From Anaerocolumna sp. AGMB13025 (GTDB lineage: Bacteria; Bacillota; Clostridia; Lachnospirales; Lachnospiraceae), in contig NZ_CP121445.1 in NCBI RefSeq assembly GCF_029689925.1, forward strand, positions 4,200,501 to 4,264,500: a stretch of DNA of 64,000 nt. The letters are read 5' to 3'. Numbering within the stretch: position 1 is the first letter of the stretch; every line of letters starts with the position of its first letter. The notes below the pieces were generated by a model. That model ran no database searches and was not told the DNA's origin. It worked only from the letters and a program-made list of their open reading frames with translations. A program made the translations under genes and the position numbers. Positions 36,801 to 44,755 of this stretch are shown in pieces.

Positions 36801-37482
36801 TCAGACTTGATAAGGTAATATGAGTACCCATGACACCTTGTAACTTGCCATCTGAATAGATGGGATATGCGGCTGAAATTGCTAAGTCATTTTTTACAAA
36901 ATGTTTGTAAATAGGGGAGAATATTGGTTTGCCTTTTTCTTTGGCCAAACTATACCAATCCCTGGTACGTGGGTCGAACTTACCAAAATCCTGTACGAAA
37001 CTTCCTTCTGTCAGATCCTTGGTTACCGTATAATAGAATGAATTTCCGCCTGTAGAAGCATCGCTTCTGTAGATTTCAATTTGATTATCTTTATTTCTCC
37101 GGGCACCATAATATTCCCCGTTCTCAGTGCCATAACTGAAACTGTAAATTTCTTCGCTGTTTGACTGAATGACACCTGCAAAATATGCTTCCCGCTCTTT
37201 TTTATCCCTAATGTCAATCATACCTTTTTCAATCAGGATATGGTTGATGTTGTTAATATTCAAAGGAGTGTTTACAAGTGCTTCTATTTTATTATAAATA
37301 TCACTGCAGGCCTGTTCCTGCATTTTTTCTATTGTATTGTCGATGGATCTCTTCCAGTTGCCAAAGACTATGTAAGCTATAATGAAAACCGTACTAATCA
37401 TAAGTACGATAAAAGAAATGCTGATAACTATACGCATGGAATATGATTTTCTGCTCATGCTGCAACCACTTGTTCCTTTCAA
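33802..37482 (-). CDS. Hybrid sensor histidine kinase with two receivers and HPt
   Basis: This 1226-residue membrane protein has, in order: TM1 (about 16-36), a dCache-like extracellular sensor to about 335 with [18 protein letters not shown], TM2 (about 340-362), HAMP, and PAS (about 440-560, [19 protein letters not shown]). The HisKA box is [10 protein letters not shown] and the ATPase has [22 protein letters not shown]. Receivers are at about 830 (VIDDHAMN) and 975 ([23 protein letters not shown]), and an HPt ends the chain ([12 protein letters not shown]). It is a BarA/TorS-like phosphorelay in one chain. The TTG start has GGGTGG seven bases upstream; ATG at 37458 is an alternative. The c-di-GMP protein gene overlaps its end. 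Confidence 0.92.
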   Translation of the reverse strand: [1226 protein letters not shown]

Positions 37483-37634
37483 ATATCAACCACCCGTATG
37501 CTTAAGAAACCAGCTTACCTGATAGTATTATAGTAATATAGACCTATGAGTTCAGTTTATCAGAATAAGCATTATTTTGTCAAGTAATGTAATTTTAAGC
37601 AATATTTTCCAATAGCTGATGAAAAGTTTGCAAT

Positions 37635-37667
37635 AAAAAATTCCCTGAGTTTGTGAGGGAATTTTTT
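37635..37667. terminator. Terminator after the small basic-protein gene
   Basis: The stem AAAAAATTCCCT with AGGGAATTTTTT has a 9-base loop. It ends the 36-residue gene upstream on the minus strand and separates it from the hybrid kinase. Confidence 0.85.
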
Positions 37668-37674
37668 ATGTTTA

Positions 37675-37785
37675 CTATTTTGTTTTTTTGTTTGATGCAG
37701 AAGAATTAGAGGCTGAAGCCTGAGGTGCAGATTTTTCAGAACCCTGTTTCTTCTTCGGAGCTTTTTTCGGATTTTTATCTCCCAT
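37675..37785 (-). CDS. Small 36-residue Lys/Ala/Ser-rich protein
   Basis: An ATG at 37785 follows AAGGTGGTGAAAG, a strong ribosome site, and the frame closes with TAG at 37675. The product starts MGDKNPKKAPKKKQG and ends SASNKKTK; it is very basic and low complexity and probably disordered. It has its own terminator, which supports a real transcript. A nucleic-acid-binding role is only suggested by charge. Confidence 0.65.
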   Translation of the reverse strand: MGDKNPKKAPKKKQGSEKSAPQASASNSSASNKKTK

Positions 37786-37966
37786 TTCTTTCACCACCTT
37801 TTTTAAATTATTAAGTGATTTAAAAATATTGTATCGCTTATACCACTCATTGTCAAACTTATTTTCCCAGTTTATCCCAGTTTTTTACTTTGTTTTCTCA
37901 TCCTTTTAAGACAATTTTTGTGCTGAAATTTTTTTATAAACTATTGATGTTTTATATCAAATGATA

Positions 37967-37975
37967 TGCTATAAT
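37967..37975 (+). promoter_or_regulatory. Extended -10 promoter upstream of the 53-bp repeats
   Basis: TGCTATAAT is an extended -10 element with no good -35. It points towards the isochorismatase gene and would place the whole 53-bp tandem array in the transcript leader. Two other extended -10 sites (14284, 42052) share the same sequence. Confidence 0.55.
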
Positions 37976-38026
37976 AATGGACATAAAATTTAGATACTGT
38001 AATTCGAAGAATGATAAGAAAGTATT

Positions 38027-38218
38027 GAAAGGATGCCACGTTGTGATTCTTTCAAAGGTTGAAAGAAAATTTTTGTTTTGAAAGGATGCCACGCTGTGAT
38101 TCTTTCAAAGGTTGAAAGAAAATTTTTGTTTTGAAAGGATGCCACGCTGTGATTCTTTCAAAGGTTGAAAGAAAATTTTTGTTTTGAAAGGATGCCACGT
38201 TGTGATTCTTTCAACCGG
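38027..38218. repeat. 53-bp tandem repeat array (3.6 copies)
   Basis: The unit starts GAAAGGATGCCACG at 38027, 38080, 38133 and 38186, with only C/T variation at one position (ACGTTG or ACGCTG) in the full copies. Each full unit contains the palindrome CTTTCAA-AGG-TTGAAAG. The last copy is truncated after 33 bp. The array sits in the probable 5' leader of the isochorismatase gene. Confidence 0.92.
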
Positions 38219-38287
38219 TGATGTTTGTTTTATTTTTCTGTGGCTGTACCGCAAGGGAACTTGCGATATATAATGGGTGTAAAAACA

Positions 38288-38815
38288 ATGAATAAAACTG
38301 CCCTTTTAGTTATCGATGTTCAAAATGCTCTGGTAAGTGAACATCCCTACCAGGAAGTTACCTTAATTAACTCACTGGTTAATTTAATCTCCTCCTGCCG
38401 GGATAAAGGAATTGAAGTTATCTATGTACAGCATAATGATGAGGACGATGAAAGTTTGTCCCGTGGTTCATTTGGCTGGCAGATCTATGATGAAATTAGG
38501 CCTATGGAATCTGAGAAGGTATTTCATAAGAATTACAACAGTGCCTTCCGTAATACCGGATTAAAGGATTATTTAGACGGCAAAGGTTACGACACCCTGA
38601 TCCTGGGTGGAATGCAGACCGAATACTGTATTGATACCTCTATTAAGGTAGCTTTTGAATATGGTTTTAATCTACTAATACCGGAAGATGGCGTATCTAC
38701 TTTTGACCAATCTGATATGACAGGAGAAGAACTCTGCCGTTATTACCTTTACCGAATCTGGAATAATCGATTTGGAAAAGTTATGAGTTCCGGGGATATT
38801 ATTCGTTCTCTTTAA
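38288..38815 (+). CDS. Isochorismatase-family cysteine hydrolase
   Basis: The protein is 175 residues from ATG at 38288; an upstream in-frame ATG at 38273 is possible. The fold starts TALLVIDVQNALV with the catalytic Asp, then KVFHKNYNSAF with the Lys, and LILGGMQTEYCIDTSIKVAF with the catalytic Cys. Family members hydrolyse nicotinamide, isochorismate or related amides and ethers. There is no entC or pncB-like neighbour to identify the substrate. Transcription probably starts near 37980, giving a leader of about 300 bases containing the 53-bp repeats. Confidence 0.88.
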   Translation: MNKTALLVIDVQNALVSEHPYQEVTLINSLVNLISSCRDKGIEVIYVQHNDEDDESLSRGSFGWQIYDEIRPMESEKVFHKNYNSAFRNTGLKDYLDGKGYDTLILGGMQTEYCIDTSIKVAFEYGFNLLIPEDGVSTFDQSDMTGEELCRYYLYRIWNNRFGKVMSSGDIIRSL

Positions 38816-38985
38816 GAGAGTTGTTAAAGGCTCTTTGCCAGGATTATGATTTACGAAAGGAGTTTATCTCTTTAGGATCTTGCCTGGCATCGTTAGCTAT
38901 GATTTTGAATTAATTGCAAGGTATATTCTATAAATAACCTGGTACACAATTACTTATCTCTATATACTTTCTATACGCAAATTAT

Positions 38986-39031
38986 AGGAAAGGAATTTAC
39001 AAAGTTTTAGCTGCTGTAAATTTCCTTTCCT
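38986..39031. terminator. Hairpin between convergent genes
   Basis: AGGAAAGGAATTTACA (38986-39001) pairs with TGTAAATTTCCTTTCCT (39015-39031), with a one-base bulge. It serves the convergent isochorismatase and sugar-isomerase transcripts. Confidence 0.7.
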
Positions 39032-39038
39032 ATGTACT

Positions 39039-39109
39039 GTACTTTTGTATGGTGTACTTTTGTATGGTGTACTTTTATATGGCGTATTTTGTATAGCGTA
39101 CTTTTATAG
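39039..39109. repeat. 15-bp tandem repeat
   Basis: GTACTTTTGTATGGT is repeated at 39039 and 39054, followed by degenerate copies at 39069, 39084 and 39098. The array abuts the stop of the minus-strand sugar isomerase gene. Confidence 0.85.
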
Positions 39110-39113
39110 TATC

Positions 39114-39830
39114 TTAACCCTTTAAGTAGCTTATGCTTCTGCTCACATCACTGATCCCGTCCGGAACCGGTTTATCATTTTCAACAATCAGCCAAGGTGA
39201 ATCAATTCTCTCAGACATTTCCCTGATACCTTTTATATTATTAAAACCTTCCCCAATGGCACAAGGAGTTCCTTCAAAATTGCCGTCCTTTAAGTGAACC
39301 AGGGAAATCTTTTCTGCATTGTTCTTCAGGAAAGAACAAGGTTCAACACCAGCATGGAATACCCAGAAAGTGTCCAGTTCCAAATTGCAGCTTTCTCCAA
39401 TCAAGGCAAGTGGTAAACTTCCGTCTTCCAAAACTACAAATTCATTGGAATGATTATGGTATAATGCTTCCATTCCATACTCCGCAGCTACTTTCTTTGC
39501 ATTGCTCATTACACGGACAACATGGTCTACTTCTTCTTTGCTTGTCGTCTGGGCATAAGCGCATACAATATACTTGCACCCTAAGATTTTATCATATTGT
39601 ATGGTTTCTTCCAGTTTGAATTCCAGATCCTGCAGGCTGTGATGTGCGGAGATGGCAGTGATTCCTGTTTCGTCTATAAATGCCTTTAATTCTTCTGCCT
39701 CCATTCCTGCATAGCCGGCAAATTCCACACCTTCATATCCTAATTCTTTCACTTTTTTAATTGCTGCCTTAAACTCCATCGCATTCTCATAACTATCTCT
39801 GATTGTGTACAGTTGTAAACCTATCTTCAT
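39114..39830 (-). CDS. Sugar phosphate isomerase/epimerase (AP endonuclease 2 family)
   Basis: This 238-residue TIM-barrel protein begins KIGLQLYTIRD and has GYEGVEFAGYAGM, CKYIVCAYAQTTS, ALYHNHSNEF, LELDTFWVFHAGV (Glu/Asp metal ligands), ISLVHLKDGN and WLIVENDKP. These ligands for a divalent metal match the xylose isomerase-like family. Substrate is unknown. It lies downstream of a Gfo/Idh/MocA dehydrogenase on the same strand, a pairing typical of inositol or ketosugar catabolism. A paralogue is encoded at 58582-59409. Confidence 0.88.
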   Translation of the reverse strand: MKIGLQLYTIRDSYENAMEFKAAIKKVKELGYEGVEFAGYAGMEAEELKAFIDETGITAISAHHSLQDLEFKLEETIQYDKILGCKYIVCAYAQTTSKEEVDHVVRVMSNAKKVAAEYGMEALYHNHSNEFVVLEDGSLPLALIGESCNLELDTFWVFHAGVEPCSFLKNNAEKISLVHLKDGNFEGTPCAIGEGFNNIKGIREMSERIDSPWLIVENDKPVPDGISDVSRSISYLKG

Positions 39831-39994
39831 AACTGGCTCCCTTCTATGCGCTACGGCGCAGGTCCTGACTGCTGATTTTTATAAGTATGAAACCCTATAT
39901 TAAGGGTACTGCTCCTTCAAAACATGAATAAAGGAGGTACTAAGCAGCACCCATTGCATTTCTTCTGATTCCATAGTACATGAAAACTATCTTC

Positions 39995-41074
39995 TTATTT
40001 ATTAAAATATACCGGTTCACCTGTTTTGGCAGATTCATAGATTGCATCCAGAATTCTTGTCACTACAGCTGCTTGTTCTGGTAATACAGTTAATTCTCCT
40101 TTGCCTAAAATGGCATTGGCAAATACCGTCTGTTCTATCACCTGAGGAGATGAATCCTTGCCTTCAAAGAAAGCCACTCCACCTGCATCCAGATTCGGTG
40201 TTGTTACATACTGCCTGTCATGTTTTACACCGTTGATGCGAAGACCATCCTGCATATCGGCGCCGGCTTTGGTACCGCACAATACGGTCTTAGCTTCCAT
40301 AACATCCAGGGTATTTAACGCCCAGCTGGCTTCCAGGGTTATTGTTGCACCATTTTCCATAACAACAAAACCAAAGGCGCTGTCTTCCACGCTGAATTCT
40401 TCCGGCTTCCAGGGACCAAAGGCATTACCCTGGTCGGAATCCTGATTCAGTTTATGATATGTTGTACCTACTGCATATTTGGGCTTATAGTTGTCCATAG
40501 TCCAGAGGGTTAAATCAAGAGCATGAGTTCCGATATCAATTAAGGGTCCTCCACCTTGTTCATATTCATTTAAAAATACACCCCAGGTAGGAACAGCACG
40601 GCGGCGGATTGCTTTTGCCTTGGCATAATAGATTTCACCCAATACACCGTCTTCACATTCCTGTTTTAAATACTGACTGTCACTGCGGTAGCGGTTCTGA
40701 TAACCGATGGTAAGGATTTTACCGGTTTCTTTGGCAGCTTCTAGCATAGTACAGGCTTCTGCATAATTTAATGCCATCGGTTTTTCACACATTACATGCT
40801 TACCGGCCTTGAGTGCAGCTACGGTAATTACCGCATGGGAACGGTTTGGAGTACATACATATACCGCATCCAGCTCTTCTTTTAATAATTCATTATAATC
40901 GACATAAACTTTAGCAGTTTCTGTACCAAATTCTTTGGAAGCTTTTACTGCCTTTTCTTCAATTATGTCACAAAATGCTACTATATCAGCATATCCTGCG
41001 CTTTTAATTGCCGGCATATGCTTGCCGTTTGCAATCCCGCCACAGCCGATGATTCCTACTCTTAATTTACTCAT
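39995..41074 (-). CDS. Gfo/Idh/MocA-family oxidoreductase
   Basis: This 359-residue protein has the N-terminal Rossmann fold GIIGCGGIANGKHMP (about 6-20), the CEKPMALNYAEAC segment with the catalytic Lys, and a C-terminal alpha/beta domain (GGGPLIDIGTHALDLTLW) with a substrate-binding His. It oxidises a sugar, inositol or derivative with NAD(P). It lies 164 bp upstream of the sugar-isomerase gene on the same strand and is divergent from an AraC-type regulator that probably controls both. The ribosome site is GGAGG. Confidence 0.92.
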   Translation of the reverse strand: MSKLRVGIIGCGGIANGKHMPAIKSAGYADIVAFCDIIEEKAVKASKEFGTETAKVYVDYNELLKEELDAVYVCTPNRSHAVITVAALKAGKHVMCEKPMALNYAEACTMLEAAKETGKILTIGYQNRYRSDSQYLKQECEDGVLGEIYYAKAKAIRRRAVPTWGVFLNEYEQGGGPLIDIGTHALDLTLWTMDNYKPKYAVGTTYHKLNQDSDQGNAFGPWKPEEFSVEDSAFGFVVMENGATITLEASWALNTLDVMEAKTVLCGTKAGADMQDGLRINGVKHDRQYVTTPNLDAGGVAFFEGKDSSPQVIEQTVFANAILGKGELTVLPEQAAVVTRILDAIYESAKTGEPVYFNK

Positions 41075-41199
41075 TATATTACCTCCATACCTTTTCGATT
41101 GTAATTTGAATCTATATTGATTATAATGATTCTATGATATTCTGTCATGTCACTTAATGGTATTCTAGTGACAAATATAGCTGCATATTGGGAGATACT

Positions 41200-42003
41200 A
41201 TGAAAAATAATTTTACCTATGAATATATCCGCGATAATTTTAACCAGATCGTGTGCTGGAAAGTTGACGATAACCATTACTGGCCACATTTTCACAGCAG
41301 CATTGAAATTATATACGTAACTGCCGGGGAACTTAAGCTTACTCTTAATGGTCAGCTCTATGTTGTGAGGGAGAATAATTTTTTAATCATCCCCAGTTAT
41401 TATATCCACAGCTATGCTACGGATACCTATTCCAGTGCATATATATTAATTATTCCCTTAGAAGCTATTCCTTCCTATAAAAACACTTTCTCAAAGAAGA
41501 CCTTTGCCTCTTTATTATTAGAAAAGCCACCTTGTGAAGAGGAATTAAGCTATTGCCTGGAAGCTATCTGTAATATGACTAAAAACACAAAGCTTTCTAC
41601 CCAGGAAACTGTTTTAAAGGGATACGTATATGTGTTTTTGGGACTCTTCATTAATCAGGTCGGACTGGTGGATATAGCCGATACTAAAATGATCTCCCTG
41701 GCTCAGGAAATCCTTATATACCTTCAGGAAAACTACCTCCTTCCTCTAAAACTGGAAGAAATCTCACAACATTTTGGTTACAGCAAAAGCCGCTTTTCCC
41801 ATATATTCAATGAGTTTTTCGATTGCAAACTGATTGAATATATTAATGGACTCCGCTGCCGGCATGCCTTGACGATGCTCCGTGAGAAAAACACCACCAT
41901 AACGGATATCGCTCTGGCTTCCGGTTTTGACAGCACCCGTACCTTTTACCGGGCCTTCCAGAAGTGTTTTGGCTGCACTCCCAACGAATCTTTAATAAAG
42001 TAA
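41200..42003 (+). CDS. AraC-family regulator with N-terminal cupin
   Basis: The protein is 267 residues from ATG at 41200 (GGGAGA upstream; TTG at 41188 is less likely). The N-terminal half is a cupin-like sensor (HYWPHFHSSIEIIYVTAGEL, NFLIIPSYYIHSY). The C-terminal 100 residues are two helix-turn-helices: LPLKLEEISQHFGYSKSRFS and TTITDIALASGFDSTRTFYR followed by AFQKCFGCTPNESL. It is divergent from the dehydrogenase/isomerase pair and probably regulates it in response to a sugar. Confidence 0.92.
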   Translation: MKNNFTYEYIRDNFNQIVCWKVDDNHYWPHFHSSIEIIYVTAGELKLTLNGQLYVVRENNFLIIPSYYIHSYATDTYSSAYILIIPLEAIPSYKNTFSKKTFASLLLEKPPCEEELSYCLEAICNMTKNTKLSTQETVLKGYVYVFLGLFINQVGLVDIADTKMISLAQEILIYLQENYLLPLKLEEISQHFGYSKSRFSHIFNEFFDCKLIEYINGLRCRHALTMLREKNTTITDIALASGFDSTRTFYRAFQKCFGCTPNESLIK

Positions 42004-42051
42004 TACAAATTCCTTAAATTTCGTTAATATATGTGTATTGCAAAAACTATA

Positions 42052-42060
42052 TGCTATAAT
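42052..42060 (+). promoter_or_regulatory. Extended -10 promoter of the WG-repeat lipoprotein gene
   Basis: TGCTATAAT lies 59 bp before the start codon, with no strong -35. It matches the extended -10 consensus. Confidence 0.6.
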
Positions 42061-42118
42061 GGATTATGCAGAAGGAATAACCTCCTTTGGAGAGTCTTAA
42101 TTAAATGGAGGATCATTG

Positions 42119-43846
42119 ATGAAACACGTTGGAATTACCCTTGCAGCTATGACCCTTGCGGCAATACTCACAGTATCCGGCGGTTGTGCCAATAAGAGCA
42201 CCTCCGTTGATAGTGTTTTGGATAAAATAGAAATGTCAGATAAAACTACTGAAACTGCCAAAGAAAATAACAAGACAGTAATAACACCAACAGCGAAAGA
42301 AACTTCCTCTCCTTCCAACATTAGTAATTTATATTCCGCTTACCAATATATTAATGGAGAGAAACAATATGGGTTTATTGATAGAAAAGGAACTTTTATT
42401 ATACTACCCGGCTATTCAAGTGTTACTGACTTTAGTGACGGCTATGCCATTATTACCGGTTCTAAAGATTATAAAGTAATTGATAAACATGGTATTATTG
42501 TTTATGAACACAAAAAGTATGTATCTTCTTACAGCAATGGAGCTGCTGTATATTCAGAGGGTCATTCAAAATATGGTTATCTTGACACCAAAGGAAAGGT
42601 TATGCTAAAACCTGTTTATTACAAAGCAGACAGTTTTAAAAAAGATAATACTGCTTTTGTTTCTCTTTCAAAGGGAACTTATGCGCTTATCAATAAAAAA
42701 GGTACCGTAATTGGGAAATACCAACTGAATAAAAAGTATGATAATGTCATCACTTTTAAAGATGGATATATTATCTATAAGGATGATAAAACCAAACTGG
42801 AGGGCGTAATTAATTATAAGGGTGACGAGATATATAAACCTGAATTTAAATTTATTACCTATCTGGGTGATGATTTATTTGCAATAAAAGACCCTGCACT
42901 TGACGAACCTGGTATGTTAGATCCCTTCGCCCTGTATGATAATAAGGGCGGACAGCTTACGGATTATATTCTCTATGATTTAAGCAGTTTTCATGACGGC
43001 TATGCCTCGGCAACGAACAGTCAATATACTTATTTTATAGATACTGAGGGCAAGGAAGCACAAGAGTTTCCAAAGATAGAGGGCAGGGGCACTCTGACAC
43101 TGATGGGGGATATCATAAAAGCAGAAATTGACGATGATCTTATTTATATGACCAAAGAGGGAACCGTAATCTGGCAGAATGACAGAACCCATTATCTTAA
43201 GTCATCTAAAACAGAACTTCTGGTAAAAGAGTTAAAGTTTAAACCTAATAAATTTGCCTATGTCTACTATCCCTATATTGAAGGTATCCCAAACTCCATT
43301 CAGGCTTCCGTTAACGGCAAGTTATATAAGCTTTTTACCGAAGGCAGGGCCGAGTTAAAAGAATCAAGCGGCTTATCCGTAACCGATACCTTTGATGCAG
43401 AACTGATTAATAATCTGCTGATAATTAACAAAAAAGGCTATGACGCCCCCTTGGGTGCCTCTCATGGTATACCGGTAGAAGAAACCTATCATATTGACAT
43501 AAAGACCGGAGAATTTTACGACCTCAGCGATTTATTCCTAATGAAAAGCAACTATGAAGCTGAGCTTAATAAAATAATAGGGGCTATGATAGAAAATCAT
43601 AATAAAAAAGAAGGTTTGGATTCACCCCAGTCTTCATTTAAAGGCATTAAGGAAGATCAAGCTTTTAAACTGACCAATGACGATTTAATTGTATACTTTT
43701 CCCCTTATGAACTAAAAGGCTATGGAGGTGGTTACCCGGAATTCAAGATACCTTTTGAACAGTTAACAAGTTTTATTGATTATGACGGCAGCTTATGGAA
43801 CAGTTTTGGGGATACTGAAACAACTCCGACAAAACCAAATAAATAA
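42119..43846 (+). CDS. WG-repeat lipoprotein with C-terminal DUF3298-like domain
   Basis: The protein is 575 residues from ATG at 42119, with GGAGG seven bases upstream. The lipobox is SGGC (about 20-23). A Ser/Thr-rich linker leads to WG-type repeats such as KQYGFIDRKGTFII, SKYGYLDTKGKVMLKP, YALINKKGTVIG and LEGVINYKGDEIYKP. The C-terminal 180 residues (TYHIDIKTGEFYDLSDLFLM and AFKLTNDDLIVYFSPYEL) resemble DUF3298. It is probably a surface-exposed binding protein; the ligand is unknown. A terminator follows directly. Confidence 0.85.
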   Translation: MKHVGITLAAMTLAAILTVSGGCANKSTSVDSVLDKIEMSDKTTETAKENNKTVITPTAKETSSPSNISNLYSAYQYINGEKQYGFIDRKGTFIILPGYSSVTDFSDGYAIITGSKDYKVIDKHGIIVYEHKKYVSSYSNGAAVYSEGHSKYGYLDTKGKVMLKPVYYKADSFKKDNTAFVSLSKGTYALINKKGTVIGKYQLNKKYDNVITFKDGYIIYKDDKTKLEGVINYKGDEIYKPEFKFITYLGDDLFAIKDPALDEPGMLDPFALYDNKGGQLTDYILYDLSSFHDGYASATNSQYTYFIDTEGKEAQEFPKIEGRGTLTLMGDIIKAEIDDDLIYMTKEGTVIWQNDRTHYLKSSKTELLVKELKFKPNKFAYVYYPYIEGIPNSIQASVNGKLYKLFTEGRAELKESSGLSVTDTFDAELINNLLIINKKGYDAPLGASHGIPVEETYHIDIKTGEFYDLSDLFLMKSNYEAELNKIIGAMIENHNKKEGLDSPQSSFKGIKEDQAFKLTNDDLIVYFSPYELKGYGGGYPEFKIPFEQLTSFIDYDGSLWNSFGDTETTPTKPNK

Positions 43847-43855
43847 ATAAATAAT

Positions 43856-43897
43856 AAACCATGTATCACCATTAAGGCGGATATATGGTTTTTTTAT
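43856..43897 (+). terminator. Rho-independent terminator
   Basis: AAACCATGTATC pairs with GATATATGGTTT with one mismatch and is followed by a T-run (43890-43896). It ends the WG-repeat gene. Confidence 0.85.
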
Positions 43898-43908
43898 TAT
43901 ATTAATTT

Positions 43909-44006
43909 GATTCGAGTATCAAAAAAAAGTCTCTTCACATGTATTTTTTATATTCGCTCATATATCAAGACACAAAATTGACCTATGACACTCGAATCAT
44001 TTTTTA
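43909..44006. repeat. Spaced inverted repeat with T-tail
   Basis: TGATTCGAGT and ACTCGAATCA (10 bp, perfect) flank about 75 AT-rich bases, and ATTTTTT follows the right arm. This could be a second terminator or the end of a small RNA. It lies in the 303-bp gap between the WG-repeat gene and the next operon. Confidence 0.5.
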
Positions 44007-44149
44007 AATGGAAAACAATTGATGCATTATCGAAAACCAAAATTTGACTGATATTTTATGTAAATTTTACCCTTCTTTAAAATTCTCCTGATTAATATAA
44101 CTTAAAATGATATCGAAGAGATTTCCAGAATAGAAAAGGAGGCATATCT

Positions 44150-44755
44150 ATGTACTTTTTTACACATCTTTTCCTATCAAAAAAGCTTTATAAACATTTC
44201 TTAGGAGAATTATCCCTGGATAAAAAGGCCTTTGCCTACGGCAATATTAAACCCGATATTTCACAGGGCTGTGTTCACAGTTCCCATACCCTTGAAAATT
44301 ACTTATTTGCGGTAAATGAAAGGGCAAACCAGTTAATTGAAAAGGATTTGCCCGTAAAAGAATTTTCCGTTAATTTAGGGGAAATCTGCCACTATGTATG
44401 CGACTTCTTCTGTTATTATCATCTCAATGAGGAAATTTATAATAAGATGCTCCGTCACTTTTTCTATGAACTGCGTCTTCATTATGAGCTTTATAAAATA
44501 CTTTTAAGACACAAGCTTACGCTCTCTTCTACCAGGAAAGAACCCCGTAAAAATATCTCTTCTATTGTTCTGGAAATGAGGAAGGAGTATTTTATGGAAC
44601 CAAAAAGCTATAAGCGGGATATTGATTTTGCACTGCAGGCAGCAATCTGGACCTGTGAATCCATTCTGTTTTATATGAATTATCCTTCTGTATTAATAAA
44701 GGAGCCGGAACTTACCACTCAGTCTTTATTACCGGTTGAAGGAGGCCGAATATGA
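44150..44755 (+). CDS. Zinc-dependent phospholipase C-like protein
   Basis: This 201-residue helical protein has MYFFTHLFLSKKLYK at the start, FAYGNIKPDIS, and LGEICHYVCDFFCYYHLN. The HxxxD and YYH pattern is typical of the zinc-dependent phospholipase C/S1-P1 nuclease fold. There is no signal peptide, so it may act inside the cell. It overlaps the glycosyltransferase start by four bases (ATGA). The operon of phospholipase-like, glycosyltransferase and radical SAM genes suggests lipid or glycolipid metabolism. The ribosome site is AAAGGAGG. Confidence 0.75.
   Translation: MYFFTHLFLSKKLYKHFLGELSLDKKAFAYGNIKPDISQGCVHSSHTLENYLFAVNERANQLIEKDLPVKEFSVNLGEICHYVCDFFCYYHLNEEIYNKMLRHFFYELRLHYELYKILLRHKLTLSSTRKEPRKNISSIVLEMRKEYFMEPKSYKRDIDFALQAAIWTCESILFYMNYPSVLIKEPELTTQSLLPVEGGRI

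Noticed and set aside
13236..39020. Recurring TGCTGTAAA motif in several hairpins and spacers
   Set aside because: The motif is only nine bases, its contexts differ, and an AT-rich window of 64 kb makes recurrence plausible by chance.
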